Shown piece after piece: positions 42,649 through 50,681 of a DNA stretch of 64,000 nucleotides; the stretch's first letter is position 1, and each line of letters begins with the position of its first letter. The stretch lies in contig NZ_VOSI01000005.1 in NCBI RefSeq assembly GCF_019797745.1, forward strand, positions 186,001 to 250,000. The letters run 5' to 3'. The notes below the pieces were generated by a model. That model did no database searches. It was not told the DNA's origin and was given only the letters and a program-made list of their open reading frames with translations. The DNA is from Edaphocola aurantiacus. GTDB lineage: Bacteria; Bacteroidota; Bacteroidia; Chitinophagales; Chitinophagaceae. The position numbers and the translations under genes are program-made.

Positions 42649-43812
42649 TCAATCTTCGATCCAGCTAAGAGCATAGCCCTCATCTTCGATGTTCAGGGCA
42701 TCATCAGTCATCTTCAGCGGGTGGAAGGTATCTACCATTACCGCCAGCTCCAGTGTTTCTTTAGCACCGATGCTCTTCTCCACTGTACCCGGGTGCGGAC
42801 CATGCGGGATACCGGATGGGTGCAGGGTAATCATACCTTTGGTAACATGCTTACGGCTCATAAAGTCGCCGTCTACATAATACAGTACCTCATCGCTGTC
42901 GATATTACTGTGGTGGTACGGTGCCGGAATAGACAATGGATGATAGTCGAACAGGCGCGGTACAAACGAACAGATTACGAAATTATGTGCATCGAAGTGC
43001 TGATGTACCGGTGGTGGCTGGTGTACGCGGCCGGTAATAGGCTCGAAATCATGTATGCTGATGGCATAAGGATATTCGCAGCCATCCCAACCCACCACAT
43101 CGAATGGATGGTAACCGTACCAGATAGGGTACATCAGTCCTTTTTTCTTAGTATTGATCAGGAACTCACCTTTGATGTCAAAGGTTTGCAGGTCCTGTGG
43201 TTTGCGGATGTCGCGCTCGCAGAACGGTGCATTTTCCAGCAGCTGTCCGTAACGGCTCAGGTAGCGTTTAGGGAAGGTAATCGGGCTGAAAGAATCTACG
43301 ATAAACAGGCGGTTCTCTTCTGTTTTGAATTCGATCTGGTAGATACAGCCTCTCGGGATTACCAGGTAATCGCCGTAGCCAAACGGAATCTGGCCATACT
43401 GTGTTTTCAGTACGCCTTCGCCCACATGTACGAAGATAACTTCGTCCGCATCAGCATTTTTGAAAAATACATTGCCTTCCAGTCCCTTGGTAGGGGCTGC
43501 CAGTGCAATCTGTACATCATTATTAAATAAAACTACTTTTCTGGATTTCAGGTAATCAGCATTAGGTGCAACGCTGAATCCCTGGAAGCTGCGGTGCTTC
43601 AGGATATTTTCACTGGCTTGTTTAGGAGATACATCGTACGGCTCTTCGGTCTTGATGATTACCGTAGGCGGATGAACATGGTACAAAAGGGAATAATTAG
43701 AAGAAAAGCCTTCTGTACTGAATAATTGCTCTGAATACAATTTACCATTCTCCTGACGATACTGTGTGTGTCTCTTATTGGGAACTTTACCCAAACTATA
43801 ATAATGTGCCAT
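42649..43812 (-). CDS. hmgA: Homogentisate 1,2-dioxygenase
   Basis: A 387-residue cupin-fold dioxygenase that opens the ring of homogentisate in tyrosine/phenylalanine breakdown, giving maleylacetoacetate. Metal ligand regions are visible in order: PPVHQHFDAHNFVICSFVPR, YHHSNIDSDEVLYYVDGDF (His and Glu ligands) and HPSGIPHGPHPGTVEKSIG (last His ligand). Other family blocks are FGYGDYLVIPRGCIYQIEF and MYPIWYGYHPFDVVGWDGCEYPYAISIHDFEPITGRVHQPP. It is shorter than the human/Pseudomonas enzyme (~430-445), as usual for the bacterial short form. It follows a thioesterase gene by 16 bp; the rest of the pathway is not in the window. Confidence 0.93.
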   Translation of the reverse strand: MAHYYSLGKVPNKRHTQYRQENGKLYSEQLFSTEGFSSNYSLLYHVHPPTVIIKTEEPYDVSPKQASENILKHRSFQGFSVAPNADYLKSRKVVLFNNDVQIALAAPTKGLEGNVFFKNADADEVIFVHVGEGVLKTQYGQIPFGYGDYLVIPRGCIYQIEFKTEENRLFIVDSFSPITFPKRYLSRYGQLLENAPFCERDIRKPQDLQTFDIKGEFLINTKKKGLMYPIWYGYHPFDVVGWDGCEYPYAISIHDFEPITGRVHQPPPVHQHFDAHNFVICSFVPRLFDYHPLSIPAPYHHSNIDSDEVLYYVDGDFMSRKHVTKGMITLHPSGIPHGPHPGTVEKSIGAKETLELAVMVDTFHPLKMTDDALNIEDEGYALSWIED

Positions 43813-43828
43813 TTCGGTTTTACTTTTA

Positions 43829-44227
43829 TTATGCTAAAATACCATTTTTAAATTTCTCTTTGATCTTTTCATCCAAAGATCTTGGATTTCCATCCTCATC
43901 TATACGTACAAATGTAGCGGCTGTGGTACAGGCCACGCTCTCTTCTGCATTATATACGCTATACTTACGGGCCTCTATTACAACGGTTATGGAGGTGTTA
44001 CCTACATGAGACACTTCTCCGTACAGTCTGATGTGGTTACCGGCCTTTAAAGGCTTCTTGAATAAAAGCTCACCTACACGCAGGGTCACCATATTTGGTG
44101 TCTGGCAATATTCGGTGGCAAATGAGCCGGCGGCCTCATCAATCCATGACATCAGTATACCGCCAAAGAGGTTTCCGTGAATACCAATGTCTTTGGTCAT
44201 CACGATTTTTTTGGTAATTAATTCCAT
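43829..44227 (-). CDS. Acyl-CoA thioesterase (hotdog fold)
   Basis: A 132-residue hotdog-fold protein of the YciA/BFIT type: TKDIGIHGNLFGGILMSWIDEAAGSFATEY (catalytic Asp in the long helix), NHIRLYGEVSHVGNTSITVVIEARKYS. It hydrolyses an acyl-CoA, with unknown chain preference. A minus-strand TATATTTG box (44262-44269) lies 35 nt upstream, so it likely leads the thioesterase-hmgA unit. Confidence 0.88.
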   Translation of the reverse strand: MELITKKIVMTKDIGIHGNLFGGILMSWIDEAAGSFATEYCQTPNMVTLRVGELLFKKPLKAGNHIRLYGEVSHVGNTSITVVIEARKYSVYNAEESVACTTAATFVRIDEDGNPRSLDEKIKEKFKNGILA

Positions 44228-44261
44228 ACTACTTGCTGTGTGATTCTGATAAAAATCGCTG

Positions 44262-44269
44262 CAAATATA
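44262..44269 (-). promoter_or_regulatory. Putative -7 box (TATATTTG) of the thioesterase-hmgA unit
   Basis: Exact TAnnTTTG match on the minus strand, 35 nt before the thioesterase ATG. No spaced TTG found. Confidence 0.4.
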
Positions 44270-44356
44270 GCACTATTTGCGGGGCTTCGAATTTTATAAA
44301 ATTAATATGACAAAATCCGCGTATTCGGTTGTAACTTCGACCAATTTTTTAAGGCA

Positions 44357-45436
44357 ATGATCGAAAATTATTCAGACCAGGAAAGAAAAAATAAAATCGT
44401 CGCATATTGGCTGCTGACGGGCGTTTTCATGATCATCATCCAGACGCTGCTGGGTGGTATAACCCGGCTTTCGGGATCGGGGCTCTCCATTACCGAATGG
44501 AATGTGGTGACCGGTACTTTACCGCCGATGAACCAGGATGCCTGGGCGGCAGAATTTGCCAAATACCAGCAGTCTCCGCAATTCAAATACCTCAACCAGG
44601 ATTTTACCGTTTCAGACTTTAAGTTTATTTTCTTCTGGGAGTGGTTTCACCGCTTATGGGCCCGGCTGATCGGCTTTGTATTTGCCATTCCGTTTATCTA
44701 CTTCCTGGTCAAGAAATATTTTACCCGTGAGATGGTACTGCCCATCTTTGGTATGTTTGCCCTGGGTGCCTTGCAGGGAGCTATTGGCTGGATCATGGTC
44801 GCGAGCGGTCTGGTAGGAGATGCTATTTATGTGCGTCCGACCAAACTGGCCATGCACTTTGTTTTCGCCATGATACTTGCTTGTTATGTATTATGGTTTG
44901 CCTTAAAATTACTCGTTCCGAATACAAAGAGGGTACTGAATCCTGCACTGAGCAGACTTACTATAGTGATGCTGGTATTGCTATTCATTCAGCTTACCTA
45001 TGGTGCCCTCATGGCAGGCCATAAAGCGGCTACTGTAGCGGCCACCTGGCCTACAATTAATGGGATGTGGGTGCCGGATAATATGACGGCTTCACCATCG
45101 GGACATTATCTGCTGGAAAATAAGATAACCATTCACTTTATACACCGCGGACTGGCTTACCTGTTATTTGCACTGATCCTGATCTATACCGTTAAAGCGG
45201 CAAAAATCAGGCCATCTGCGGTATACAACCGCCAGAAATGGTATCCTATGGTGCTGGTGAGTATACAGGTATTATTGGGAATCTTTACTGTACTGAGCAG
45301 TACGACTATACAGGCCAATCGCTGGAGATTGTTCGAAACGATTGCGGAACTGCATCAGCTGGTAGCCATGTTCCTGATGCTGAGTCTGGTGGTACAGGTT
45401 TACCTGGTACGTACTAAGCCTGTTGTAGCGGGATAA
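44357..45436 (+). CDS. ctaA: Heme A synthase (CtaA/COX15)
   Basis: A 359-residue integral membrane protein with about eight hydrophobic segments that oxidises heme O to heme A for aa3-type terminal oxidases. Signature blocks: LLGGITRLSGSGLSITEWNVVTGTLPPMN, WEWFHRLWARLIGFVFAIPF, AIGWIMVASGLVG, TKLAMHFVFAMILACYVLW, ITIHFIHRGLAYLLFALIL and ELHQLVAMFLML; the four His residues in the paired heme sites are all present. Length fits the COX15-like type II form. It is transcribed alone, ending at a hairpin with a T8 tail. Confidence 0.94.
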   Translation: MIENYSDQERKNKIVAYWLLTGVFMIIIQTLLGGITRLSGSGLSITEWNVVTGTLPPMNQDAWAAEFAKYQQSPQFKYLNQDFTVSDFKFIFFWEWFHRLWARLIGFVFAIPFIYFLVKKYFTREMVLPIFGMFALGALQGAIGWIMVASGLVGDAIYVRPTKLAMHFVFAMILACYVLWFALKLLVPNTKRVLNPALSRLTIVMLVLLFIQLTYGALMAGHKAATVAATWPTINGMWVPDNMTASPSGHYLLENKITIHFIHRGLAYLLFALILIYTVKAAKIRPSAVYNRQKWYPMVLVSIQVLLGIFTVLSSTTIQANRWRLFETIAELHQLVAMFLMLSLVVQVYLVRTKPVVAG

Positions 45437-45458
45437 TATTATATACTGAAATTATATG

Positions 45459-45495
45459 CCTTGTTATAGATGACACCTGTAACAAGGTTTTTTTT
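45459..45495 (+). terminator. Rho-independent terminator of ctaA
   Basis: 8-nt arms 45459-45466 and 45480-45487 with a 13-nt loop, followed by eight T. Confidence 0.85.
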
Positions 45496-45582
45496 GTCCT
45501 GCAGACAGGAAGGGATGGGGGAAATGCGGCACTGGAAAGCATGCCTCATCTTTACAGGAAGGAGCTGAAGGTACCTGCTATA

Positions 45583-45909
45583 TTAAGTATGAGAAGTATT
45601 AGGCGCTTGCTTGTGCCCGTAGAAATACAGGTTGGTCATAGCAGCCTCTGGTGTAAAGCTGATGCTGAGATAAGGGTTCATGGTGGTTGCAGAAACCTTG
45701 TTCTTTACTTTGGAGGCGGCCTCCGCTTTTACCGCAGCAGGCTTTGCTGCTTTCTCTTTTTGTGCAGCATTACTGTTGTTGATCGTTTCGCTGACGCTGA
45801 CATTATTGGTTGCCATCGCTTTTTCCGAGACTAGCAGGTGTTTGGCCTGCGCCTGGCTGATGCAGCCTAAGCTCAGCATACAGGTAAGAAATGTTAGTTG
45901 TGTTTTCAT
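45583..45909 (-). CDS. Small secreted Ala/Lys-rich protein
   Basis: A 108-residue protein starting MKTQLTFLTCMLSLGCISQAQA, a signal peptide that may be processed by either signal peptidase (a Cys lies at LSLGC). An upstream TTG/ATG alternative adds six residues and is not preferred. The mature chain has a low-complexity Ala/Lys-rich middle (NAAQKEKAAKPAAVKAEAASKVKNKVSA) and a short C-terminal segment NPYLSISFTPEAAMTNLYFYGHK. No family recognised. It is a single gene between ctaA and the kinase operon. Confidence 0.55.
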   Translation of the reverse strand: MKTQLTFLTCMLSLGCISQAQAKHLLVSEKAMATNNVSVSETINNSNAAQKEKAAKPAAVKAEAASKVKNKVSATTMNPYLSISFTPEAAMTNLYFYGHKQAPNTSHT

Positions 45910-46057
45910 AATGGTGTTTTTGTACAATTAAATAATGGTGAATACATGCTTCATCCGACTCATTCCAATCAACAGTACAAAGGTATAACCGATCTTTCTC
46001 CTCAAAGATAACAAATAGATCAATGCCGGTAATTATTCGACGAGTGTCGTGGCGTGT

Positions 46058-46086
46058 TTTCGTCGAAAAAAACGGGGCTTTCGTCG
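46058..46086 (+). promoter_or_regulatory. Candidate LytTR-type direct repeats upstream of the kinase-pseudokinase operon
   Basis: TTTCGTCG occurs at 46058-46065 and again at 46079-46086, a period of 21 bp (two helical turns), 59 bp before the kinase start. LytTR regulators typically bind pairs of ~9-bp direct repeats with ~12-bp gaps. A related TCGT lies at 46047. A matching -7 box is not evident. Confidence 0.4.
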
Positions 46087-46144
46087 TAAATATGGCCTGA
46101 GCGGATTTTTTATACGCATTTTCGCAATGCAGTAATCTGAAATA

Positions 46145-47254
46145 ATGGATAAGACAAGCACATTCCGGGAGCGATTTAAAGCAGAAGTAACCAAACAGTT
46201 TGAAAACCTGTTTGGTGGCCGGCGCTATTGGTTGCATATCGTAGTGGTCTTGCTGAACATCCTCTTTTTCAGCAGTTCCTACTTCTCCGGTTTTGAGCTG
46301 GGCAAGAATACCGGTTATGGTATTGTGCTGATGATACTGACGGTAATCACTATTCTGCTTGAGGTGTACACCTTCCTGTTATTGATCATCCCATACGGAA
46401 GAGTAAAGCGGAAAGCACTGGTACTGTGGCTTGGATTCCTGCTTAATTTTATACTTTGGTATGCAGTACAAGGAGGACTCATATACCTCATCACACACTT
46501 TGTTGCCGGTAAGAGCTATACCATGGCCTATATTGCCGGGTATTCCTTTGGTCGCGCGATCAGGCTCATATGGCTTTTCTTTGCTATTTACTACTTCTTT
46601 GACCTGTATTACCAGCAGCGACAGTTTCGTAAATACAAGCAGGGACTAAAGGAGCGGCTGGCCGCAGAGAATCGTTTCCTGAAGTCGCAGATCAATCCGC
46701 ATTTTCTGTTTAATACATTGAATAACATCTACTCCAAAGCGCTACATAATGTAACGGAGGCAAGTGGGCTGATCGATAAATTAAAGAACCTGCTGCACTA
46801 TATGCTCTATGAGTGTGAACGGGATTTTGTGCCATTGAAAGGAGAGCTTGCTTTTATACAAAGTTATATTGCCCTGGAAGAAATCCGTAATAAAGCAACA
46901 CGGCTGCAAATAAGGGTACAGATAGATGGTGAGGTAAAAGAACAATTGATTGCACCCCTGCTGATCGTGAACTTTATCGAGAATGCTTTTAAACATGGGG
47001 TAAAGGCGCATACCGAAGAGGCCTTTATCGAACTGCAGCTGCATATAACAGATACCAGGCTGCATATGGAACTGAGCAATACCGTACCGCCGGAAACAGA
47101 CAAGGCACTGGCGATTAAAAGTGAAGGAGGCATTGGCGTAGAGAATGTACGCAAACGCCTCGCCCTGCTGTATCCCGGTGCACATCAGCTTTCTATCAAA
47201 AAAGATAGTACACGCTATACCGTATCGCTAACCCTTAACCTGTTTTCTGCCTGA
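46145..47254 (+). CDS. LytS/YehU-type sensor histidine kinase
   Basis: A 369-residue inner-membrane kinase. Four hydrophobic segments occupy the first ~150 residues with no large periplasmic domain. The His_kinase (PF06580-type) region has the H-box SQINPHFLFNTLNNIYSKAL with phospho-acceptor His186, then LLHYMLYECERDFVPLKGELAFIQSYIALEEIR, and the HATPase N-box LLIVNFIENAFKHGVKAH with the G-box GGIGVENVRKRLALLY. It should phosphorylate the LytTR regulator encoded two genes downstream. The next gene starts 3 bp after its stop and encodes a degenerate relative. Confidence 0.92.
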   Translation: MDKTSTFRERFKAEVTKQFENLFGGRRYWLHIVVVLLNILFFSSSYFSGFELGKNTGYGIVLMILTVITILLEVYTFLLLIIPYGRVKRKALVLWLGFLLNFILWYAVQGGLIYLITHFVAGKSYTMAYIAGYSFGRAIRLIWLFFAIYYFFDLYYQQRQFRKYKQGLKERLAAENRFLKSQINPHFLFNTLNNIYSKALHNVTEASGLIDKLKNLLHYMLYECERDFVPLKGELAFIQSYIALEEIRNKATRLQIRVQIDGEVKEQLIAPLLIVNFIENAFKHGVKAHTEEAFIELQLHITDTRLHMELSNTVPPETDKALAIKSEGGIGVENVRKRLALLYPGAHQLSIKKDSTRYTVSLTLNLFSA

Positions 47255-47256
47255 TT

Positions 47257-48333
47257 ATGAAAGATTTTATTGTAGACTATCACGTCCGGGAGAAACTGAA
47301 GAACTTTTACCTGCGCAAAGGCCGCTGGCTGATACACCTTTTATACTGGGCCTATGTGTATATATTAGGGCAGGTGAGGGCAGAAGAACCGGTATGGGCC
47401 TGGGAGGGTTTCCTGTTGAACTTCCTGTTCGATAACTGGCTCATCATTGTTTTCTACTATCTGTACTGCCTGGTGCTGGTACCGGCCTACCTGAAGAAGG
47501 AGCGTTATGGTCGTTTCTGGACTGTGCTGGCCATAGCATTTATCGTACTGCCTGTTGCTGATATGTATTTTCAACTGCATTTTCAGTCCTATGTACCAAA
47601 GCAGTACCAGGATTATGACTTCACTGATTTTCATTTCAGAAGCCATGTAGGACAGTTCTATTACCTGTATTTTATGAACTTCCTCCTGTTCTCCACCTTC
47701 CTGTTCCTGATGGAGACTGCCGAGAGCCTGACCAATTATCGTGAAGAGCAGGAAGCTGAAGAGGTAAAGCTGCAGCATGAAAAAATGCTGTTGCAGACCA
47801 ATATAGATCCGGCCTTTGTTATGCATGCACTGGATGGTCTTTCTGCCTTATCGGCCAATAGTGATACCCACACGCCCGATGCGGTGATCCGCTTTTCCGA
47901 TATCCTTCGTTATCGCCTCTATCGCAGCAATGAAGCCCGGGTACTGCTTGCAGATGAGATCGCGCAGGTGCGCAACCTTTTCGAATTGCAGAACAGCCTG
48001 TACGGCCCTTGTTGTATTTTAGAAACAGAAGGAGATACCACCGGAAAGTTTATCCCGACCCTGGCTATGGTCAATATTGCCGAGCCTATATGCAATACCT
48101 TTCAGCCCGGTCATGAATGGCAGCTGATTATGTACCTGCTTATCGAGGATAAGCAATTGCATATTGCCATAGAATGGAATGCGGCACTCGCACATAAAGA
48201 ATCTGTACTGGCTGCAATCAGGCAAAACCTCACCCATTTCTATCCAGAAGAGTCAGCCGTACTGGATACAGAACTGATGGACTATAACTATAGCATACGC
48301 ATCAGCCTGCCCATGCATTATACAGCTACATAA
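47257..48333 (+). CDS. Catalytically degenerate LytS-type kinase homologue (pseudokinase)
   Basis: A 358-residue protein with the layout of its upstream neighbour: four hydrophobic N-terminal segments, a coiled linker (YREEQEAEEVKLQHEKMLLQ), then a kinase-like region. The H-box is degenerate: where PHFLFN is expected it has DPAFVMHALD, so the phospho-acceptor His is Ala186. The following FSDILRYRLYRSNEARVLLADEIAQVRNLFELQ keeps the family pattern, but the ATP-binding N-box is lost (NIAEPICNTFQPG) and no Gly-rich box is visible. The reading frame is intact, which argues against simple decay. I infer a regulatory partner that may dimerise with the active kinase. Confidence 0.85.
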   Translation: MKDFIVDYHVREKLKNFYLRKGRWLIHLLYWAYVYILGQVRAEEPVWAWEGFLLNFLFDNWLIIVFYYLYCLVLVPAYLKKERYGRFWTVLAIAFIVLPVADMYFQLHFQSYVPKQYQDYDFTDFHFRSHVGQFYYLYFMNFLLFSTFLFLMETAESLTNYREEQEAEEVKLQHEKMLLQTNIDPAFVMHALDGLSALSANSDTHTPDAVIRFSDILRYRLYRSNEARVLLADEIAQVRNLFELQNSLYGPCCILETEGDTTGKFIPTLAMVNIAEPICNTFQPGHEWQLIMYLLIEDKQLHIAIEWNAALAHKESVLAAIRQNLTHFYPEESAVLDTELMDYNYSIRISLPMHYTAT

Positions 48334-48336
48334 AGC

Positions 48337-48367
48337 TTGTCTGCTACGGGATTTACTCCTATCTTTG
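48337..48367 (+). promoter_or_regulatory. Internal promoter for the LytTR regulator
   Basis: TTG at 48337-48339 and TATCTTTG at 48360-48367 are 20 nt apart, fitting the Bacteroidota consensus. The regulator start lies 28 nt downstream. It overlaps the gap just after the pseudokinase stop. Confidence 0.6.
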
Positions 48368-48395
48368 GTAAGCACCTTTTGTACTTAGAGAAAAA

Positions 48396-49124
48396 ATGAA
48401 CTGCTTAATCATTGATGATGAACCCCTGGCTATTGATATCATTGCGGCGCATTGTGCCCAACACAGCGATATCAAAGTTATAGATACCTGTTGTATGGCT
48501 ATGGAGGCTTTCCAGGCTTTGCACCAGTACGAAATAGATCTTATCTTCCTGGATATAAATATGCCTGTTGTCAGCGGGTTGAATTTTCTTAAATCCTTAA
48601 AAGATCCTCCAGCGGTAATCCTCACCACTGCTTATCCTGATTACGCACTGGAAGGCTATGAATTAAATGTAGTAGACTACCTGCTGAAACCGATTTCGCT
48701 CGAGCGATTCAATATGGCTATTGATAAAGTGCGCCAAAGACTGGCATTGCCCAAACCTGCTGTAGCAGATACGGCGAGCGTGCGTAACCTCAGTGTGGCT
48801 CAAAGCGGACCGGTTAAGAATTTTATCTTTATTAAATCCAATGGCAAACTGGTCAAGCTGGACTTCTCTGATATACATTATATCGAGGGTATGAAAGATT
48901 ACCTGAAGATCTACACACATGATAAAGTGCATGTGATTCATCAGACGATGAAGAATATGGAGGAGCAATTGCCGGAATCATTGTTCAGAAGGGTACATAA
49001 ATCTTATATTATCGCCCTGAATGCCATCAAACAGATTGATGGAAACTGCATAGAAACAGAGAAAGGCGGTGTACCGCTGAGTAGTACTTACAGAGACGCT
49101 TTACTGAAAACGATAGAAAAATAA
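48396..49124 (+). CDS. LytTR-family response regulator
   Basis: A 242-residue regulator: receiver domain (1-~120) with acidic pocket CLIIDDEP, phospho-acceptor Asp53 in LIFLDINMPV, TTAYPDYALEGYELNVVDYLLKPIS (Thr and Lys), and a LytTR DNA-binding domain (~140-242) with FIFIKSNGKLVKLDFSDIHYIEGMKDYLKIYT, FRRVHKSYIIALNAI. LytTR domains bind direct-repeat sites; a candidate pair lies upstream of the first kinase gene. Its stop overlaps the next start by one base (TAATG). Confidence 0.95.
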   Translation: MNCLIIDDEPLAIDIIAAHCAQHSDIKVIDTCCMAMEAFQALHQYEIDLIFLDINMPVVSGLNFLKSLKDPPAVILTTAYPDYALEGYELNVVDYLLKPISLERFNMAIDKVRQRLALPKPAVADTASVRNLSVAQSGPVKNFIFIKSNGKLVKLDFSDIHYIEGMKDYLKIYTHDKVHVIHQTMKNMEEQLPESLFRRVHKSYIIALNAIKQIDGNCIETEKGGVPLSSTYRDALLKTIEK

Positions 49125-50299
49125 TGGAGACAAACAATACGTCTACACCTGCCGAGCGCCTGCCCCGCAAGCATTCGGGTGCAGATATGACTATATTCAG
49201 CGTAATGAGCATGCTGGCACAGGAATGTGGTGCCGTAAACCTCTCACAGGGCTTTCCCGATTATCCGATCGATGCGCGCCTGATGGAGAATCTATTTGAG
49301 GCAGCCCGTAAGGGAATGAACCAGTATGCACCCATGGCTGGCTTACCGGCACTGCAACTGGAGATCTGTACACATGTGACGCGCCAGACCGGCGTGGCTT
49401 GTACCCCTGACCAGGTAACGGTTACACCAGGTGCCAGTTATGGAATATATACCGCATTGGCCACTATATTACAGGCAGGAGATGAAGTCATTATCCTGGA
49501 GCCTGCTTACGATAGTTATATACCAGCCATTGAGGTTAATGGGGGAACAGTAGTGCCTGTGGCCTTACAGCCCGGAACCTTTGCCCCGGACTGGCAGCTG
49601 ATTGCTGATCGCATCAGCCCCAAAACAAAAGCAATTATCGTCAATACCCCTCATAACCCCACCGGAACGGTATGGAGTACAGCAGACTGGGAGCAGTTAT
49701 ATCAGCTGATCGCCGGTAAGCAGATCTATATCATATCTGATGAGGTATATGAGCAGGTAATCTTTGACGGGGTGCTGCATAACAGTGTATGGTCACACGA
49801 GGGATTGCGGGAGCATTGTTTTGCAATCTATTCTTTCGGTAAGGCCCTGCATAATACCGGCTGGAAGGTCGGTTACGTGCTGGCTCCTGCAGACCTGAGC
49901 AAAGCTTTTCGCCGTATACATCAATACCTGGCCTTTTCAGTAAACACTCCCGCACAAGGAGCAGTTGCCGCTTTTATGGCGCAGCAGCAGGTCAATGACA
50001 GCAGTCTTATTCTGGAGCAAAAAAGAAATTATTTTATTGAGCTGTTGAAGGATCTGCCGTTTACGATACCGTATATATCGAAGGGTAGTTATTTTCAGCT
50101 GGCTGACTATAGTGCAGTGAGCGACCTGCCGGATACAGAGTTTGCCAAATGGCTTACCCGTGAGGCTGGGGTGGCTACCATACCCATCAGTGCATTTTAC
50201 AGAAAGGGTTCCGATCAGCGACTGATCCGTTTTTGTTTTGCAAAGAAAGAAGAAACGTTATCAGAAGCTGTAAACAGGATGAAAGCGAGGTTGTTATAA
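49124..50299 (+). CDS. Class I/II aminotransferase (methionine aminotransferase, YbdL-like)
   Basis: A 391-residue PLP enzyme of aminotransferase fold type I. Blocks shared with YbdL/KAT-type methionine or kynurenine aminotransferases: MSMLAQECGAVNLSQGFPDYPID, VTPGASYGIYTALATIL, EPAYDSYIPAIEVNGG, IIVNTPHNPTGTVWS, IISDEVYEQVIFD and SFGKALHNTGWKVGYVLAP, whose Lys carries PLP. The C-terminus has GSYFQLADYS and IPISAFY. The expected reaction is methionine with a 2-oxo acid giving 2-oxo-4-methylthiobutanoate. It is translationally coupled to the LytTR gene, a curious pairing. Its stop is 3 bp from the stop of the convergent DUF721 gene. Confidence 0.9.
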   Translation: METNNTSTPAERLPRKHSGADMTIFSVMSMLAQECGAVNLSQGFPDYPIDARLMENLFEAARKGMNQYAPMAGLPALQLEICTHVTRQTGVACTPDQVTVTPGASYGIYTALATILQAGDEVIILEPAYDSYIPAIEVNGGTVVPVALQPGTFAPDWQLIADRISPKTKAIIVNTPHNPTGTVWSTADWEQLYQLIAGKQIYIISDEVYEQVIFDGVLHNSVWSHEGLREHCFAIYSFGKALHNTGWKVGYVLAPADLSKAFRRIHQYLAFSVNTPAQGAVAAFMAQQQVNDSSLILEQKRNYFIELLKDLPFTIPYISKGSYFQLADYSAVSDLPDTEFAKWLTREAGVATIPISAFYRKGSDQRLIRFCFAKKEETLSEAVNRMKARLL

Positions 50300-50302
50300 A
50301 GG

Positions 50303-50584
50303 CTACTTGATCTGTATGTCCTTTACAACTGCTTCGCCGAAGTGTTGGTTTATGCTCTGGATCAACTGATCTTTGGCGTAACGCAATTCCTGCTTGAGCG
50401 GAGCGACGGTAGTAGTAATGGTAAGGATACGATTGTACAGGTGTACTTCCTGGGTATATTTAGCAATGGTTTTGCCCACGATCTTTTCCCAGTCTGTACG
50501 CATGCGGATCTGGAGCATACGCTGCTTCCATCCGTTGCTTTCCAGCACCTGCTTTATTGCATCACCAATTGACATCTGACCCAT
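50303..50584 (-). CDS. DUF721/DciA-like protein
   Basis: A 93-residue protein starting MGQMSIGDAIKQVLESNGWKQRML; a GTG 9 nt upstream is less likely. The pattern WEKIVGKTIAKYTQEVHLYNRILTITTTVAPLKQELRYAKDQLIQSINQHFGEAVVKDIQIK fits DUF721, a family that includes DciA, the loader/partner of the replicative helicase DnaB in bacteria lacking DnaC. Whether this short version has that role is not certain. It is convergent with the aminotransferase gene. Confidence 0.82.
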   Translation of the reverse strand: MGQMSIGDAIKQVLESNGWKQRMLQIRMRTDWEKIVGKTIAKYTQEVHLYNRILTITTTVAPLKQELRYAKDQLIQSINQHFGEAVVKDIQIK

Positions 50585-50663
50585 ACTGAACACTGTTGTA
50601 TAACCTGAACGGTAAAGCTACTATTTTTTAAAAATTTAGCATTATAATTCTTTATTTAAACTG

Positions 50664-50671
50664 TATTTTTG
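50664..50671 (+). promoter_or_regulatory. Putative -7 box (TATTTTTG) of the ZIP transporter gene
   Basis: Exact TAnnTTTG match ending 10 nt before the ATG, implying a very short leader. No spaced TTG found. Confidence 0.4.
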
Positions 50672-50681
50672 CGCCCTCTGT

